From: Clostridiales bacterium
GTDB taxonomy: Bacteria; Bacillota; Clostridia; Oscillospirales; Ruminococcaceae
Direction: 5' to 3'
NCBI GenBank assembly: GCA_012800685.1
Contig: JAAZIT010000456.1
Location: forward strand, 1 to 5,794
DNA length: 5,794 nucleotides
A program made the translations under genes and the position numbers. Positions 1 to 5,794 of this stretch are shown here, piece by piece (the first letter of the stretch is position 1; the number at the start of each line of letters is the position of its first letter). The notes beneath the pieces are model-generated. The model did no database searches. It was not told the DNA's origin and was given only the letters and a program-made list of their open reading frames with translations.

Positions 1-550
1 AATTATAATGCCAAAGGTGCCAGATGATATGACACCAACAACTGCTACATATGAAAAGCTACTTACAACAATTAAGAATAATGGGTTAAAAATAAGACAA
101 GCTAAAGATGAGGTTCTAGAACTTGGTGACTCGAAAGTAGAGGTTTTCAAACCAATTGGAGTATATAAAAATTTAAATGATTATTCAATTATAACTCGTG
201 TTACTCACGGAGAAAACACGTTTTTATTTACTGGTGATAATGAGAAGTCTGCTGAAAAAGATATTGTTAAATCTAACATAAATATTCAGGCAAAGGTCTT
301 TAAGCTTGGTCACCATGGTAGTGGTAATTCATCTTCAAAAGCAATGCTAGAGATAATTGATCCTGAATATGGAGTTATTTCTTGTGGAGAGGGAAACAGC
401 TATGGTCATCCACATAAGGACGCTTTAAAGCGAGTTAATAGTTATTGTGATTATGTATTTAATACGGCTAGTGACAGTACAATTGTATTTGAATCTGACG
501 GAAAAGGTCTTAATGTTGTGGATTCAAAGGGGAATAATTTATTAAAGTAA
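1..550 (+). CDS. ComEC-like metallo-beta-lactamase-fold hydrolase, C-terminal part (5' end outside window)
   Basis: The frame is open to the left edge, so the true start is upstream; the first ATG in view (8) is probably internal. Seen, counting from that ATG: a V-P-x-D segment, 'NDYSII' (57-62), 'LFTGD' (73-77), 'KLGHHGSGNSSS' (99-110) and 'SYGHPH' (131-136). This series is characteristic of the C-terminal beta-lactamase-like domain of ComEC/Rec2 and of stand-alone secreted relatives. D77 and the H102/H103 pair are candidate metal ligands; the usual HxHxDH motif would lie upstream, off the window. Family members are metal-dependent hydrolases, and in ComEC the domain is thought to act on incoming DNA. 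No membrane segment is visible here, so full ComEC and a stand-alone enzyme cannot be separated. The DUF3006 gene immediately downstream is a common partner of the stand-alone type, which I favour. The substrate is unknown. Confidence 0.85.
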   Translation, partial: IIMPKVPDDMTPTTATYEKLLTTIKNNGLKIRQAKDEVLELGDSKVEVFKPIGVYKNLNDYSIITRVTHGENTFLFTGDNEKSAEKDIVKSNINIQAKVFKLGHHGSGNSSSKAMLEIIDPEYGVISCGEGNSYGHPHKDALKRVNSYCDYVFNTASDSTIVFESDGKGLNVVDSKGNNLLK

Positions 551-555
551 AAGGA
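549..555 (+). promoter_or_regulatory. Shine-Dalgarno site that decides the DUF3006 start
   Basis: AAAAGGA overlaps the stop codon of the preceding hydrolase. It is only 1 base from the ATG at 557 but 7 bases from the in-frame ATG at 563. The spacing therefore favours 563 as the translation start of the small downstream gene. Confidence 0.6.
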
Positions 556-562
556 TATGTAT

Positions 563-784
563 ATGTTAATTATTGATAGAATAGAAGAAGGATTTGCAGT
601 TTGTGAATTAATCATTGGAAATAAAGAAGAAACAATGATTATTATTGAACGCTCAAAGCTTCCAGCAGATGTAAAAGCGGGGGACGTTTTAGCAAAAAGC
701 AAAGGTGAATATATTGTTGACAATGAGGAAACTAAATTAAGAAGAGAAAGAATCCTTAAACTACAGGACAGTTTATGGGAATAG
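563..784 (+). CDS. DUF3006 family small protein
   Basis: A small acidic protein of 73 residues from ATG 563; an in-frame ATG at 557 would add two residues, but the ribosome binding site is too close to it. The pattern matches DUF3006: an N-terminal 'IIDRIEEGFAVCEL' strand pair, a central 'LPADVKAGDVL' turn, then a charged tail with 'RRERILKLQDSLW'. The family's molecular function is unknown. It is probably a compact beta-fold, with no signal peptide or membrane segment. It begins 12 bases after the metallo-beta-lactamase-fold gene, and the two families often occur side by side, so a role tied to that hydrolase is a reasonable inference. It ends in TAG, 13 bases before the next gene, and is likely co-transcribed with both neighbours. 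Confidence 0.82.
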   Translation: MLIIDRIEEGFAVCELIIGNKEETMIIIERSKLPADVKAGDVLAKSKGEYIVDNEETKLRRERILKLQDSLWE

Positions 785-797
785 TGAGGAAACCGAT

Positions 798-1667
798 ATG
801 AATAATGATTTGTTTTCGAAATTAGAGCAGCAGATTCCGCAAATGTCAAAGGGGCATAAGCTTATTGCTACCTATATCCTAGAGCATTACGATAAAGCTG
901 CTTTTATGACAGCCTCAAAGCTAGGAGGTACTGTTGGGGTAAGTGAATCTACTGTTGTTAGATTTGCTTCAGAACTTGGGTTTGATGGTTACCCAGCACT
1001 TCAAAAAGCACTTCAAGAGGTAATGCGAAATAAGCTTACAGCTGTTCAGCGGATTGATGTCACATCAGACCAAATCGGAGACAGTAATGTTCTTGAAAAG
1101 GTTCTAAATCTTGATATGGAGCGTATTAGAAAAACTCTTGAGGAGTCATCTCAAGAGGATTTTAATCAATGCGTTGATAAGATTATGGACAGCAAAACTA
1201 TTTACATAATTGGAGCGAGAAGTGCTGCTGCACTAGCATCATTCACAAAATATTACTTCAATCTTATTTTCCCAAACGTTAAGCTAGTTACAGCTTCAAC
1301 TGCAAGTGAAATGTTTGAGCAGATTTTAAGAATTGATGAAAATGATGTTATTATTGGAATTTCGTTTCCTAGATATTCGAATCAAACTGTTACTGCACTT
1401 AAATACGCAAAAACTAATGGGGCAAAGGTAATTGCTATTACTGACAGCAAGTTTTCTCCTCTTGTTCCATATTCAGATAACGTGCTTATTGCAAGAAGTG
1501 ATATGGCTTCTTTTGTTGACTCACTTGTTGCACCTTTAAGCTTAATAAACGCACTAATTGTTGCTGTTTCTATAAGAGCTAGAGAAAGGGTTACACAAAC
1601 CTTTGAAAAGCTTGAAGAAATTTGGGACGAATATGACGTGTATAATAAGGATAGGTCTAAAGAATAA
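798..1667 (+). CDS. MurR/RpiR family transcriptional regulator (HTH plus SIS domain)
   Basis: A 289-residue protein, the usual length for the RpiR family. The N-terminal HTH_6 domain covers about residues 1-77, with the recognition region 'VSESTVVRFASELGF' (48-62). After a linker comes a SIS phosphosugar-binding domain (about 120-260), shown by 'IYIIGARSAAALA' (135-147), 'ISFPRYSNQT' (188-197) and 'VIAITDSKFSPL' (211-222). Family members are cytoplasmic dimers that bind DNA in response to a sugar phosphate. The start at 798 is supported by TGAGGA (785-790) at 7-base spacing. No sugar transport or catabolic gene is in view, so neither the effector nor the target operon can be deduced. Its stop codon touches the ATG of the following flavoprotein, which points to co-expression and possibly translational coupling. 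Family assignment is firm; specificity is unknown. Confidence 0.93.
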   Translation: MNNDLFSKLEQQIPQMSKGHKLIATYILEHYDKAAFMTASKLGGTVGVSESTVVRFASELGFDGYPALQKALQEVMRNKLTAVQRIDVTSDQIGDSNVLEKVLNLDMERIRKTLEESSQEDFNQCVDKIMDSKTIYIIGARSAAALASFTKYYFNLIFPNVKLVTASTASEMFEQILRIDENDVIIGISFPRYSNQTVTALKYAKTNGAKVIAITDSKFSPLVPYSDNVLIARSDMASFVDSLVAPLSLINALIVAVSIRARERVTQTFEKLEEIWDEYDVYNKDRSKE

Positions 1668-2888
1668 ATGTATGATGTAATTATTATTGGCGGTGGTGCA
1701 GCAGGACTTTTTGCTGCCGTTCATTTTGGTAGATTTGGTAAGAAAACTGCTGTCATCGAAAAAAACAAGCTATTGGGAAAGAAACTTCTTATAACAGGTA
1801 AGGGAAGATGTAACGTCACTAATAATTGTGATGTTGAAACTGTTTTAAAAAACATTCCCACGAATCCTCGTTTCATGTACTCAGCCCTTAATGGATTTAC
1901 TCCAGAGGATACTATTAATTTCTTTGAGTGGGCCGGAGTACCTCTAAAAACCGAAAGAGGTAATAGAGTATTTCCACAAAGTGATAAATCGTCCGACATA
2001 GTTTCCGCTCTGGAAAAGGAGTGTCGTGAAGTAGATGTTGAGTTTATTACTGATAAAGCTGAAAAGCTAATTATTGAGAATAAATGTATTAAAGGCATTA
2101 AGTGTAGTGAGAATACTTATTATGGTGAAAAGGTTGTTGTTGCTTCTGGAGGAAAATCTTATCCGAGAACAGGCTCAACTGGTGACGGATATCAGCTTGC
2201 AAAACAGGCAGGACATTCAGTTACAAAAACTAATGGGTCTCTTGTTCCAATAGTTACAGTTGAAAAAGAGCCTTCTGAAATGATGGGACTTTCACTTAGA
2301 AATGTAACCCTTTCAGTTCTTAAAGATGGAAAAGCAAAGCCACTTTATAAAGAACAAGGAGAAATGCTTTTTACTCATTTTGGAGTATCAGGACCACTAG
2401 TTTTGTCAGCAAGCTCACATATTTCAGATATTAATGATGGCGTATACAAGCTTGTTATTGATTTAAAGCCTGCTCTTAGTGATGAACAGCTTGATAAAAG
2501 AATACAGCGAGATTTCCTTGATGCTAAAAATCGTGATTATCAAAATTCACTTGGAAAATTATTGCCAGCAAAAATGATACCTACTATTATAAAGCTAAGT
2601 GGTATTGAGGGAGAGAGGAAGGTTAATCAGATAACTAGGGAAGAGCGACTAAAGCTTGTTAGCTTGATAAAAAATTATACACTTACTATTGATAAGTTTA
2701 GACCTGTTGATGAGGCTATTATAACCAGTGGTGGCGTTCAAGTTAAAGAGATTAACCCTAAAACTATGGAGTCAAAGCTTGTAAAAGGTCTTTATTTTAT
2801 TGGTGAGGTGCTTGATGTAGATGCTTATACAGGTGGTTTTAATTTACAAATTGCATTTGCGACAGCATTTGCGTCGGCTAATGATTAA
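1668..2888 (+). CDS. HI0933/YhiN (BaiN-like) family FAD-dependent oxidoreductase
   Basis: A 406-residue flavoprotein of normal family length. Seen: an N-terminal Rossmann motif 'IIIGGGAAGLFAA' (5-17), the family signature 'GKGRCNVTN' (44-52), 'SGGKSYPRTGSTGDGY' (160-175), 'FTHFGVSGP' (235-243), and the C-terminal FAD-binding block 'SGGV' (354-357) with 'GLYFIGEVLDVDAYTGGFN' (374-392). These define the HI0933/YhiN family, annotated as aminoacetone oxidase-like or NAD(P)/FAD-dependent oxidoreductase. One relative, BaiN of Clostridium scindens, has been assigned a reductase role in bile-acid 7-dehydroxylation. No other bai genes are present and the family is widespread, so that role should not be assumed. 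It starts directly at the stop of the RpiR gene; a weak AAGGA (1647-1651) lies 16 bases upstream, so translation may depend on coupling. It is expected to be cytosolic. The physiological substrate is unknown. Confidence 0.9.
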   Translation: MYDVIIIGGGAAGLFAAVHFGRFGKKTAVIEKNKLLGKKLLITGKGRCNVTNNCDVETVLKNIPTNPRFMYSALNGFTPEDTINFFEWAGVPLKTERGNRVFPQSDKSSDIVSALEKECREVDVEFITDKAEKLIIENKCIKGIKCSENTYYGEKVVVASGGKSYPRTGSTGDGYQLAKQAGHSVTKTNGSLVPIVTVEKEPSEMMGLSLRNVTLSVLKDGKAKPLYKEQGEMLFTHFGVSGPLVLSASSHISDINDGVYKLVIDLKPALSDEQLDKRIQRDFLDAKNRDYQNSLGKLLPAKMIPTIIKLSGIEGERKVNQITREERLKLVSLIKNYTLTIDKFRPVDEAIITSGGVQVKEINPKTMESKLVKGLYFIGEVLDVDAYTGGFNLQIAFATAFASAND

Positions 2889-2893
2889 TTAAA

Positions 2894-2899
2894 TATAAT
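2894..2899 (+). promoter_or_regulatory. possible -10 element for the cmk-plsC unit
   Basis: A perfect TATAAT lies 6 bases after the flavoprotein stop codon, at the head of the only sizeable intergenic gap. The best -35 I can place is TTGCGT (2869-2874), which matches TTGACA at only 3 of 6 positions with a long 19-base spacer. Transcription from here would begin at about 2906 and give a leader of about 120 bases. In such AT-rich DNA a chance TATAAT is quite possible. Confidence 0.3.
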
Positions 2900-2903
2900 A
2901 TTT

Positions 2904-2962
2904 AAGTTTCCATTAAAAGATAAAATGACTTGTTTAAGGTGTGATTTTTATTAGGGAAACTT
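2904..2962 (+). repeat. imperfect inverted repeat / hairpin in the leader before cmk-plsC
   Basis: AAGTTTCC (2904-2911) is perfectly complementary to GGAAACTT (2955-2962). Inside it, AAAAT (2922-2926) can pair with ATTTT (2944-2948), and ACTT (2928-2931) with AGGT (2937-2940, one G-U pair) around a 5-base loop. Together these form a long, bulged, AT-rich hairpin. No T-run follows the 3' arm, so it is not a standard intrinsic terminator. It may be an mRNA leader structure, a processing or stability element, or a protein-binding palindrome. It does not match any riboswitch I recognise. Confidence 0.45.
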
Positions 2963-3026
2963 TAGTAAATTAATACAGATTTTAGCTTAGTACAAAACAA
3001 TTTTTAGATATAGGGAGAATTTTATT

Positions 3027-4379
3027 ATGGGAATTAATATTGCTTTAGATGGCCCTTCTGGAGCTGGAAAATCTACAATAGCAAAGGCAATCGCCAAAAA
3101 GTTAGAATATGTTTATGTTGATACAGGGGCGCTATATCGTGCTATTGCACTTTATATGATTAAAATTAATGTAGATGTAAAGTCAGAGGAGCAGGTTACT
3201 GCACACCTTGATAATGTTAATGTTAAACTTAAATATATGGACGGTGAGCAAAGGGTTATATTAAATGGCGAGGACGTTTCAGACCTTATTAGAACACCTG
3301 AAATTTCAATAGGTGCATCAGATGTTTCTGCTATTTCGTCAGTAAGAACATTCCTTTTTGATTTACAGCAGGATATTGCACGTAAAAATAATATTATTAT
3401 GGACGGAAGAGATATTGGTACGGTTGTTCTTCCTAATGCTAACGTTAAAATTTTTCTAACTGCAACTCCAGAGGAGCGTGCTAATAGAAGATTTAAAGAG
3501 CTTCAAGAAAAAGGTGATACCTCAACATATCAAGAGGTTTTAGATGATATTATTAAGCGTGATTATAATGACTCCCATAGAGAGATTGCTCCGCTTAAAA
3601 TGGCTGAGGACGGTATTGAGGTTGACTCAACGGAGCTTAGCCTTGAGCAGGCTGTAGAAAAGATTACTGAAATAATTATAAAGAGAACAACACCAAAAAA
3701 ATCAGCTAGATTTAGAGAGCTAATGCCAATTCAACCTGTAGAGAGAAATAAGCCAATTAAGCTTTGGATTAAAATAGTATATAGATTTATTAGAATATGT
3801 ATTTGGACAGCCTTTAAGATTTGTTATAGTCTTAAATACGTGGGTAGAGAGAATTGCCCTAAGGACGGTTCAAATTTAGTTGCAAGTACTCATAGAAGCT
3901 ATGCCGACCCTGTATTTCTTGCAATCCCAACAAGAATACCCTATTCATTTATGGCTAAAGAAGAGCTTTTTCAAGGAAATAAGTTTTTTAAAGGCTTAAT
4001 AACCTTTTTAGGTGCTTTTCCAATTAAACGTGGAAATGGCGATTCAACAGCAATAGAAAAATCATTAGAGGAGCTTAACAAGGGAAGAAATCTATTAATT
4101 TTTGCAGAGGGTACTCGTTCTAAGGATGGTACTGTGGGAAAAATTAAATCAGGTGTAGCTCTTGTTGGTGCTGTTGCACAAGTTCCAATAATTCCATGTG
4201 CAATTTGCTTTAAAGATAAGCTAAAATTTAGAAGAAAGGTTATTGTTGCTTTTGGTCCTCCGATTATTCCTAAAGATATAGGTGTAATAGATACTACACC
4301 TAAATCACTAAAAATTCTTAAAAATAAAATATCGGAAGAGATTAACAAGCTGGTTGATGAAAATGTTAATAAATTGTAA
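3027..4379 (+). CDS. cmk-plsC: fused cytidylate kinase / PlsC-type 1-acylglycerol-3-phosphate acyltransferase
   Basis: One 450-residue protein with two complete enzymes. Residues 1-220 are a (d)CMP kinase: P-loop 'GPSGAGKST' (9-17), 'DTGALYR' (32-38), 'GRDIGTVV' (127-134) and the lid 'RDYNDSHREIAPLK' (178-191). It converts CMP or dCMP to the diphosphate using ATP. A basic linker (221-245) and a hydrophobic, amphipathic stretch (about 245-268) follow; the latter could place the protein at the membrane. Residues about 270-450 are a PlsC acyltransferase: HX4D motif 'HRSYAD' (289-294), 'FPIKRG' (331-336), 'FAEGTRSKDG' (359-368) and 'VPIIP' (386-390). It would acylate lysophosphatidate to phosphatidate. 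The residue before the catalytic histidine is Thr, where Asn is common. The start has a good ribosome binding site, AGGGAGAA (3012-3019). The genes are neighbours in many Clostridia; here there is no stop or restart between them. Both activities look intact. Confidence 0.93.
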   Translation: MGINIALDGPSGAGKSTIAKAIAKKLEYVYVDTGALYRAIALYMIKINVDVKSEEQVTAHLDNVNVKLKYMDGEQRVILNGEDVSDLIRTPEISIGASDVSAISSVRTFLFDLQQDIARKNNIIMDGRDIGTVVLPNANVKIFLTATPEERANRRFKELQEKGDTSTYQEVLDDIIKRDYNDSHREIAPLKMAEDGIEVDSTELSLEQAVEKITEIIIKRTTPKKSARFRELMPIQPVERNKPIKLWIKIVYRFIRICIWTAFKICYSLKYVGRENCPKDGSNLVASTHRSYADPVFLAIPTRIPYSFMAKEELFQGNKFFKGLITFLGAFPIKRGNGDSTAIEKSLEELNKGRNLLIFAEGTRSKDGTVGKIKSGVALVGAVAQVPIIPCAICFKDKLKFRRKVIVAFGPPIIPKDIGVIDTTPKSLKILKNKISEEINKLVDENVNKL

Positions 4380-5794
4380 AATTTTAATTGCAAAGTCTGC
4401 TGGATTTTGTTTTGGTGTAGACAGAGCTGTAAAAATAGTGTATAATAAGTTAAATGACTATGAGGATTTGGTAACATTGGGACCGCTTATCCACAATAAT
4501 AATGTGGTAGAGGATCTCAAGGCTAAAGGCGTTGTAGCAGTAGATAGGGTTTCACAGATAAAAGATGGACAACCAGTGGTGATTCGTTCTCATGGTGTTG
4601 ATCTTAAAACATATGAAAGCCTTGAAGCAAAGAACGTTGAAATAATTGATGCAACCTGTCCTTTTGTTGAGCGAATTCACAAGATTGCCCATGATTATTC
4701 CAAAGAAGGATATTCGGTTTTAATAGCAGGAGATCCTAATCACCCAGAAGTAATTGGGATAAAAGGGCATTGTGTTAATAAAGCCTATGTATTTTCTGAT
4801 GAGGAAGAACTAAAGGTTATTTTAGAAAAGCTTGATAAAAAGAATAATGTTGCTATTGTATCTCAAACCACTTTTAATGTATCTGTTTGGGAGAGCTGTG
4901 TAAAAATTATTAACAATAATTTACCAACTGCTAAAATATTCAACACAATTTGTAATGCAACTGCTGAAAGACAGCGTGAGGCTGCTGAACTTGCACAAAA
5001 GGTAGATATAATGATAATTGTTGGTGGGCGTCATAGCTCAAACACATTAAAGTTAAAACAGGTGTGTGACAATTACTGCAAGTGTTATCTAATTGAGGGA
5101 GCGGACGAAATCAAAAACTTGGACTTCTCCAATTCACATTTCATAGGGATTTCTGCTGGAGCATCGACTCCGGCTTATATAATCAAGGAGGTACAACAAA
5201 CAATGAGCGATTTTCTAACTACTGACGAGGAATTTAATTTTGAGGAGGCTCTTGAGCAATCTTTCAAAAAAATATATACAGGAGCTAAAGTGACCGGTTA
5301 CATAACCACTGTTAATAATAGTGAAGTTACTGTCGATATCGGTACTAAGCATACAGGTATTATTCCTGCTTCAGAACTAACAGATGACCCAAATCTAAAA
5401 CCAGAAGACATAGTAAAACCTGGTGATGAGATTGAGGTTATAGTACTAAAAATTAGCGATCAGGACGGTCTTGTAACACTTTCTAAGAAGAAAGTTGATG
5501 CTGCAAAGGGATTTGAAAAAATTCTTACAGCTAAAGAGGAGAACACTATTCTTTCAGGCGTTGTAACAAACGTTGTTAAGGGTGGAATTCTTGTTTCTAC
5601 AAATGGAGTTAAGATATTTATTCCAGCATCACATGCTACAAGTAGACGTGATGACAAGCTAGAGGAACTTTTGAAGAAAAATGTTGAGTTCAAAATTATT
5701 GATGTTAACGAAGCTAGACAAAGAGCTGTTGGTTCTATAAGAGTTGTAGCTAAAGAGGCAAGAGATGCCGCACAAGCTAAGTTCTTTGAAGCGG
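4363..5794 (+). CDS. ispH-rpsA: fused IspH (HMBPP reductase) / 30S ribosomal protein S1, 3' end outside window
   Basis: An uninterrupted frame of 477 residues that is still open at the right edge. Residues 1-280 are IspH, which reduces HMBPP to IPP and DMAPP in the MEP pathway using a [4Fe-4S] cluster. The three cluster cysteines are present: C16 in 'SAGFCFGV', C99 in 'DATCPF' and C197 in 'TICNATAERQ'. Substrate-site residues also match: H44 in 'GPLIHN', H77 in 'RSHGV', H127 and E129 in 'HPEV', 'SQTT' (167-170), 'SSN' (225-227) and 'GASTP' (266-270). Residues 281 onward are the N-terminus of S1, with one full OB-fold S1 repeat (about 305-373) and most of a second (about 391-455); further repeats lie outside. 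ATG 4363 overlaps the upstream gene by 17 bases and has only weak ribosome binding sequence. ATG 4357 is an alternative. NCBI-style annotation of Clostridia includes this fusion, so it is unlikely to be an artefact. See the internal start at 5203. Confidence 0.93.
   Translation, partial: MLINCKILIAKSAGFCFGVDRAVKIVYNKLNDYEDLVTLGPLIHNNNVVEDLKAKGVVAVDRVSQIKDGQPVVIRSHGVDLKTYESLEAKNVEIIDATCPFVERIHKIAHDYSKEGYSVLIAGDPNHPEVIGIKGHCVNKAYVFSDEEELKVILEKLDKKNNVAIVSQTTFNVSVWESCVKIINNNLPTAKIFNTICNATAERQREAAELAQKVDIMIIVGGRHSSNTLKLKQVCDNYCKCYLIEGADEIKNLDFSNSHFIGISAGASTPAYIIKEVQQTMSDFLTTDEEFNFEEALEQSFKKIYTGAKVTGYITTVNNSEVTVDIGTKHTGIIPASELTDDPNLKPEDIVKPGDEIEVIVLKISDQDGLVTLSKKKVDAAKGFEKILTAKEENTILSGVVTNVVKGGILVSTNGVKIFIPASHATSRRDDKLEELLKKNVEFKIIDVNEARQRAVGSIRVVAKEARDAAQAKFFEA
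5185..5205 (+). promoter_or_regulatory. internal Shine-Dalgarno and start codon for free S1
   Basis: AAGGAGGT (5185-5192) is a perfect match to the 16S rRNA anti-Shine-Dalgarno. It lies 10 bases before ATG 5203, which is in frame with the fused gene and encodes M281. It is the strongest such site in the window and sits at the exact boundary between the IspH and S1 parts. The sequence starting at this ATG, 'MSDFLTTDEEFNFEEALEQS', looks like the natural N-terminus of a stand-alone S1. Internal initiation here would yield S1 without IspH. The site also encodes 'KEV' near the IspH C-terminus, so chance is possible but not likely. Confidence 0.6.
5203..5794 (+). other. rpsA: ribosomal protein S1 part of the fusion, possible separate product (partial)
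   Basis: This segment would be the separate S1 protein if translation begins at the internal ATG. An acidic N-terminal region leads into the first S1 repeat, with 'GAKVTGYITTV', 'DIGTKHTGIIPASEL' and 'VKPGDEIEVIVLKI'. The second begins at 'ILSGVVTNVVKGGILV' and includes 'IFIPASH'. In S1 proteins the N-terminal repeats anchor the protein to the 30S subunit, and later repeats bind mRNA. The remaining repeats lie beyond the window, so the total number is unknown. Confidence 0.6.

Noticed and set aside
451..849. Minus-strand open frame of 132 codons
   Set aside because: It lies opposite two well-supported genes and the start of a third, its translation is Ser/Ile/Leu-rich without a recognisable domain, and it has no sensible context.
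1721..2098. Minus-strand open frame inside the flavoprotein gene
   Set aside because: The + strand here encodes conserved FAD-protein motifs; the reverse frame is a shadow.
1668..2888. Assigning the flavoprotein as BaiN with a bile-acid role
   Set aside because: The HI0933 family is widespread and no other bai operon genes are in view; the sequence supports only the family.
2904..2970. Hairpin 2904-2962 as a rho-independent terminator of the left operon
   Set aside because: The stem is AT-rich and bulged, the loop region is long, and the sequence after the 3' arm (TAGTAAATTAATAC) is not a T-run.
3714..3725. Internal start (ATG 3723) with AGAGAG for a separate PlsC
   Set aside because: The purine run is weak and only 3 bases from the ATG, so there is no good case for internal initiation at this junction, in contrast to the S1 junction.
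3971..4477. Minus-strand open frame opposite PlsC and the IspH start
   Set aside because: The + strand carries the PlsC EGTR motif and the IspH cysteine motif across this stretch; the reverse translation has no family features.
302..4835. Repeated AAGCTT hexamers (about eleven across the window)
   Set aside because: Nearly all are the codon pair AAG-CTT (Lys-Leu) within genes, so this is codon-context preference and not a regulatory repeat.
5460..5693. Minus-strand open frame opposite the S1 repeats
   Set aside because: It is a shadow of the S1 coding region; the serine-rich translation resembles nothing known.

Overview
The window is AT-rich, densely packed and reads entirely on the + strand. 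The likely source is a low-GC Gram-positive bacterium of the class Clostridia. The evidence is the chromosomal order flavoprotein (HI0933/BaiN type), cytidylate kinase, PlsC acyltransferase, IspH and ribosomal protein S1, the purine-rich Shine-Dalgarno sites, and the IspH-S1 fusion, which is a known clostridial arrangement. The species cannot be named from the sequence. This is mostly conserved core-genome territory, and I see no mobile element, CRISPR array, phage gene, tRNA or rRNA.

Left half (1-2888): the window opens inside a metallo-beta-lactamase-fold protein related to the C-terminal domain of ComEC. A small DUF3006 protein, an RpiR-family regulator (HTH plus SIS sugar-phosphate domain) and an HI0933/BaiN-like FAD protein follow. 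Gaps are 0 to about 13 bases, so these four genes look like one transcription unit. The regulator's stop codon directly abuts the flavoprotein's start (TAAATG).

Middle (2889-3026): this is the only real intergenic gap, 138 bases. It holds a TATAAT hexamer just after the flavoprotein stop, an imperfect hairpin with a perfect 8-bp outer stem (2904-2911 with 2955-2962) and no T-tract, and a good ribosome binding site for the next gene. It may be the promoter and leader of a second unit.

Right half (3027-5794): two consecutive fused genes. The first joins cytidylate kinase (CMP to CDP) to a PlsC-type acyltransferase (lysophosphatidate to phosphatidate). The second overlaps it and joins IspH (last step of the MEP isoprenoid pathway, an iron-sulfur enzyme) to ribosomal protein S1, and it runs off the window end. 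Two reading frames therefore carry four normally separate functions: CDP supply, membrane phospholipid synthesis, isoprenoid synthesis and translation initiation.

The most interesting detail is a perfect Shine-Dalgarno sequence (AAGGAGGT, 5185-5192) inside the IspH-S1 frame, 10 bases before an in-frame ATG (5203) that lies exactly where a free-standing S1 would start. This suggests that S1 is made both as the fusion and as a separate protein. I found no wholly new system here. The gene fusions and the internal start are the points worth following up.
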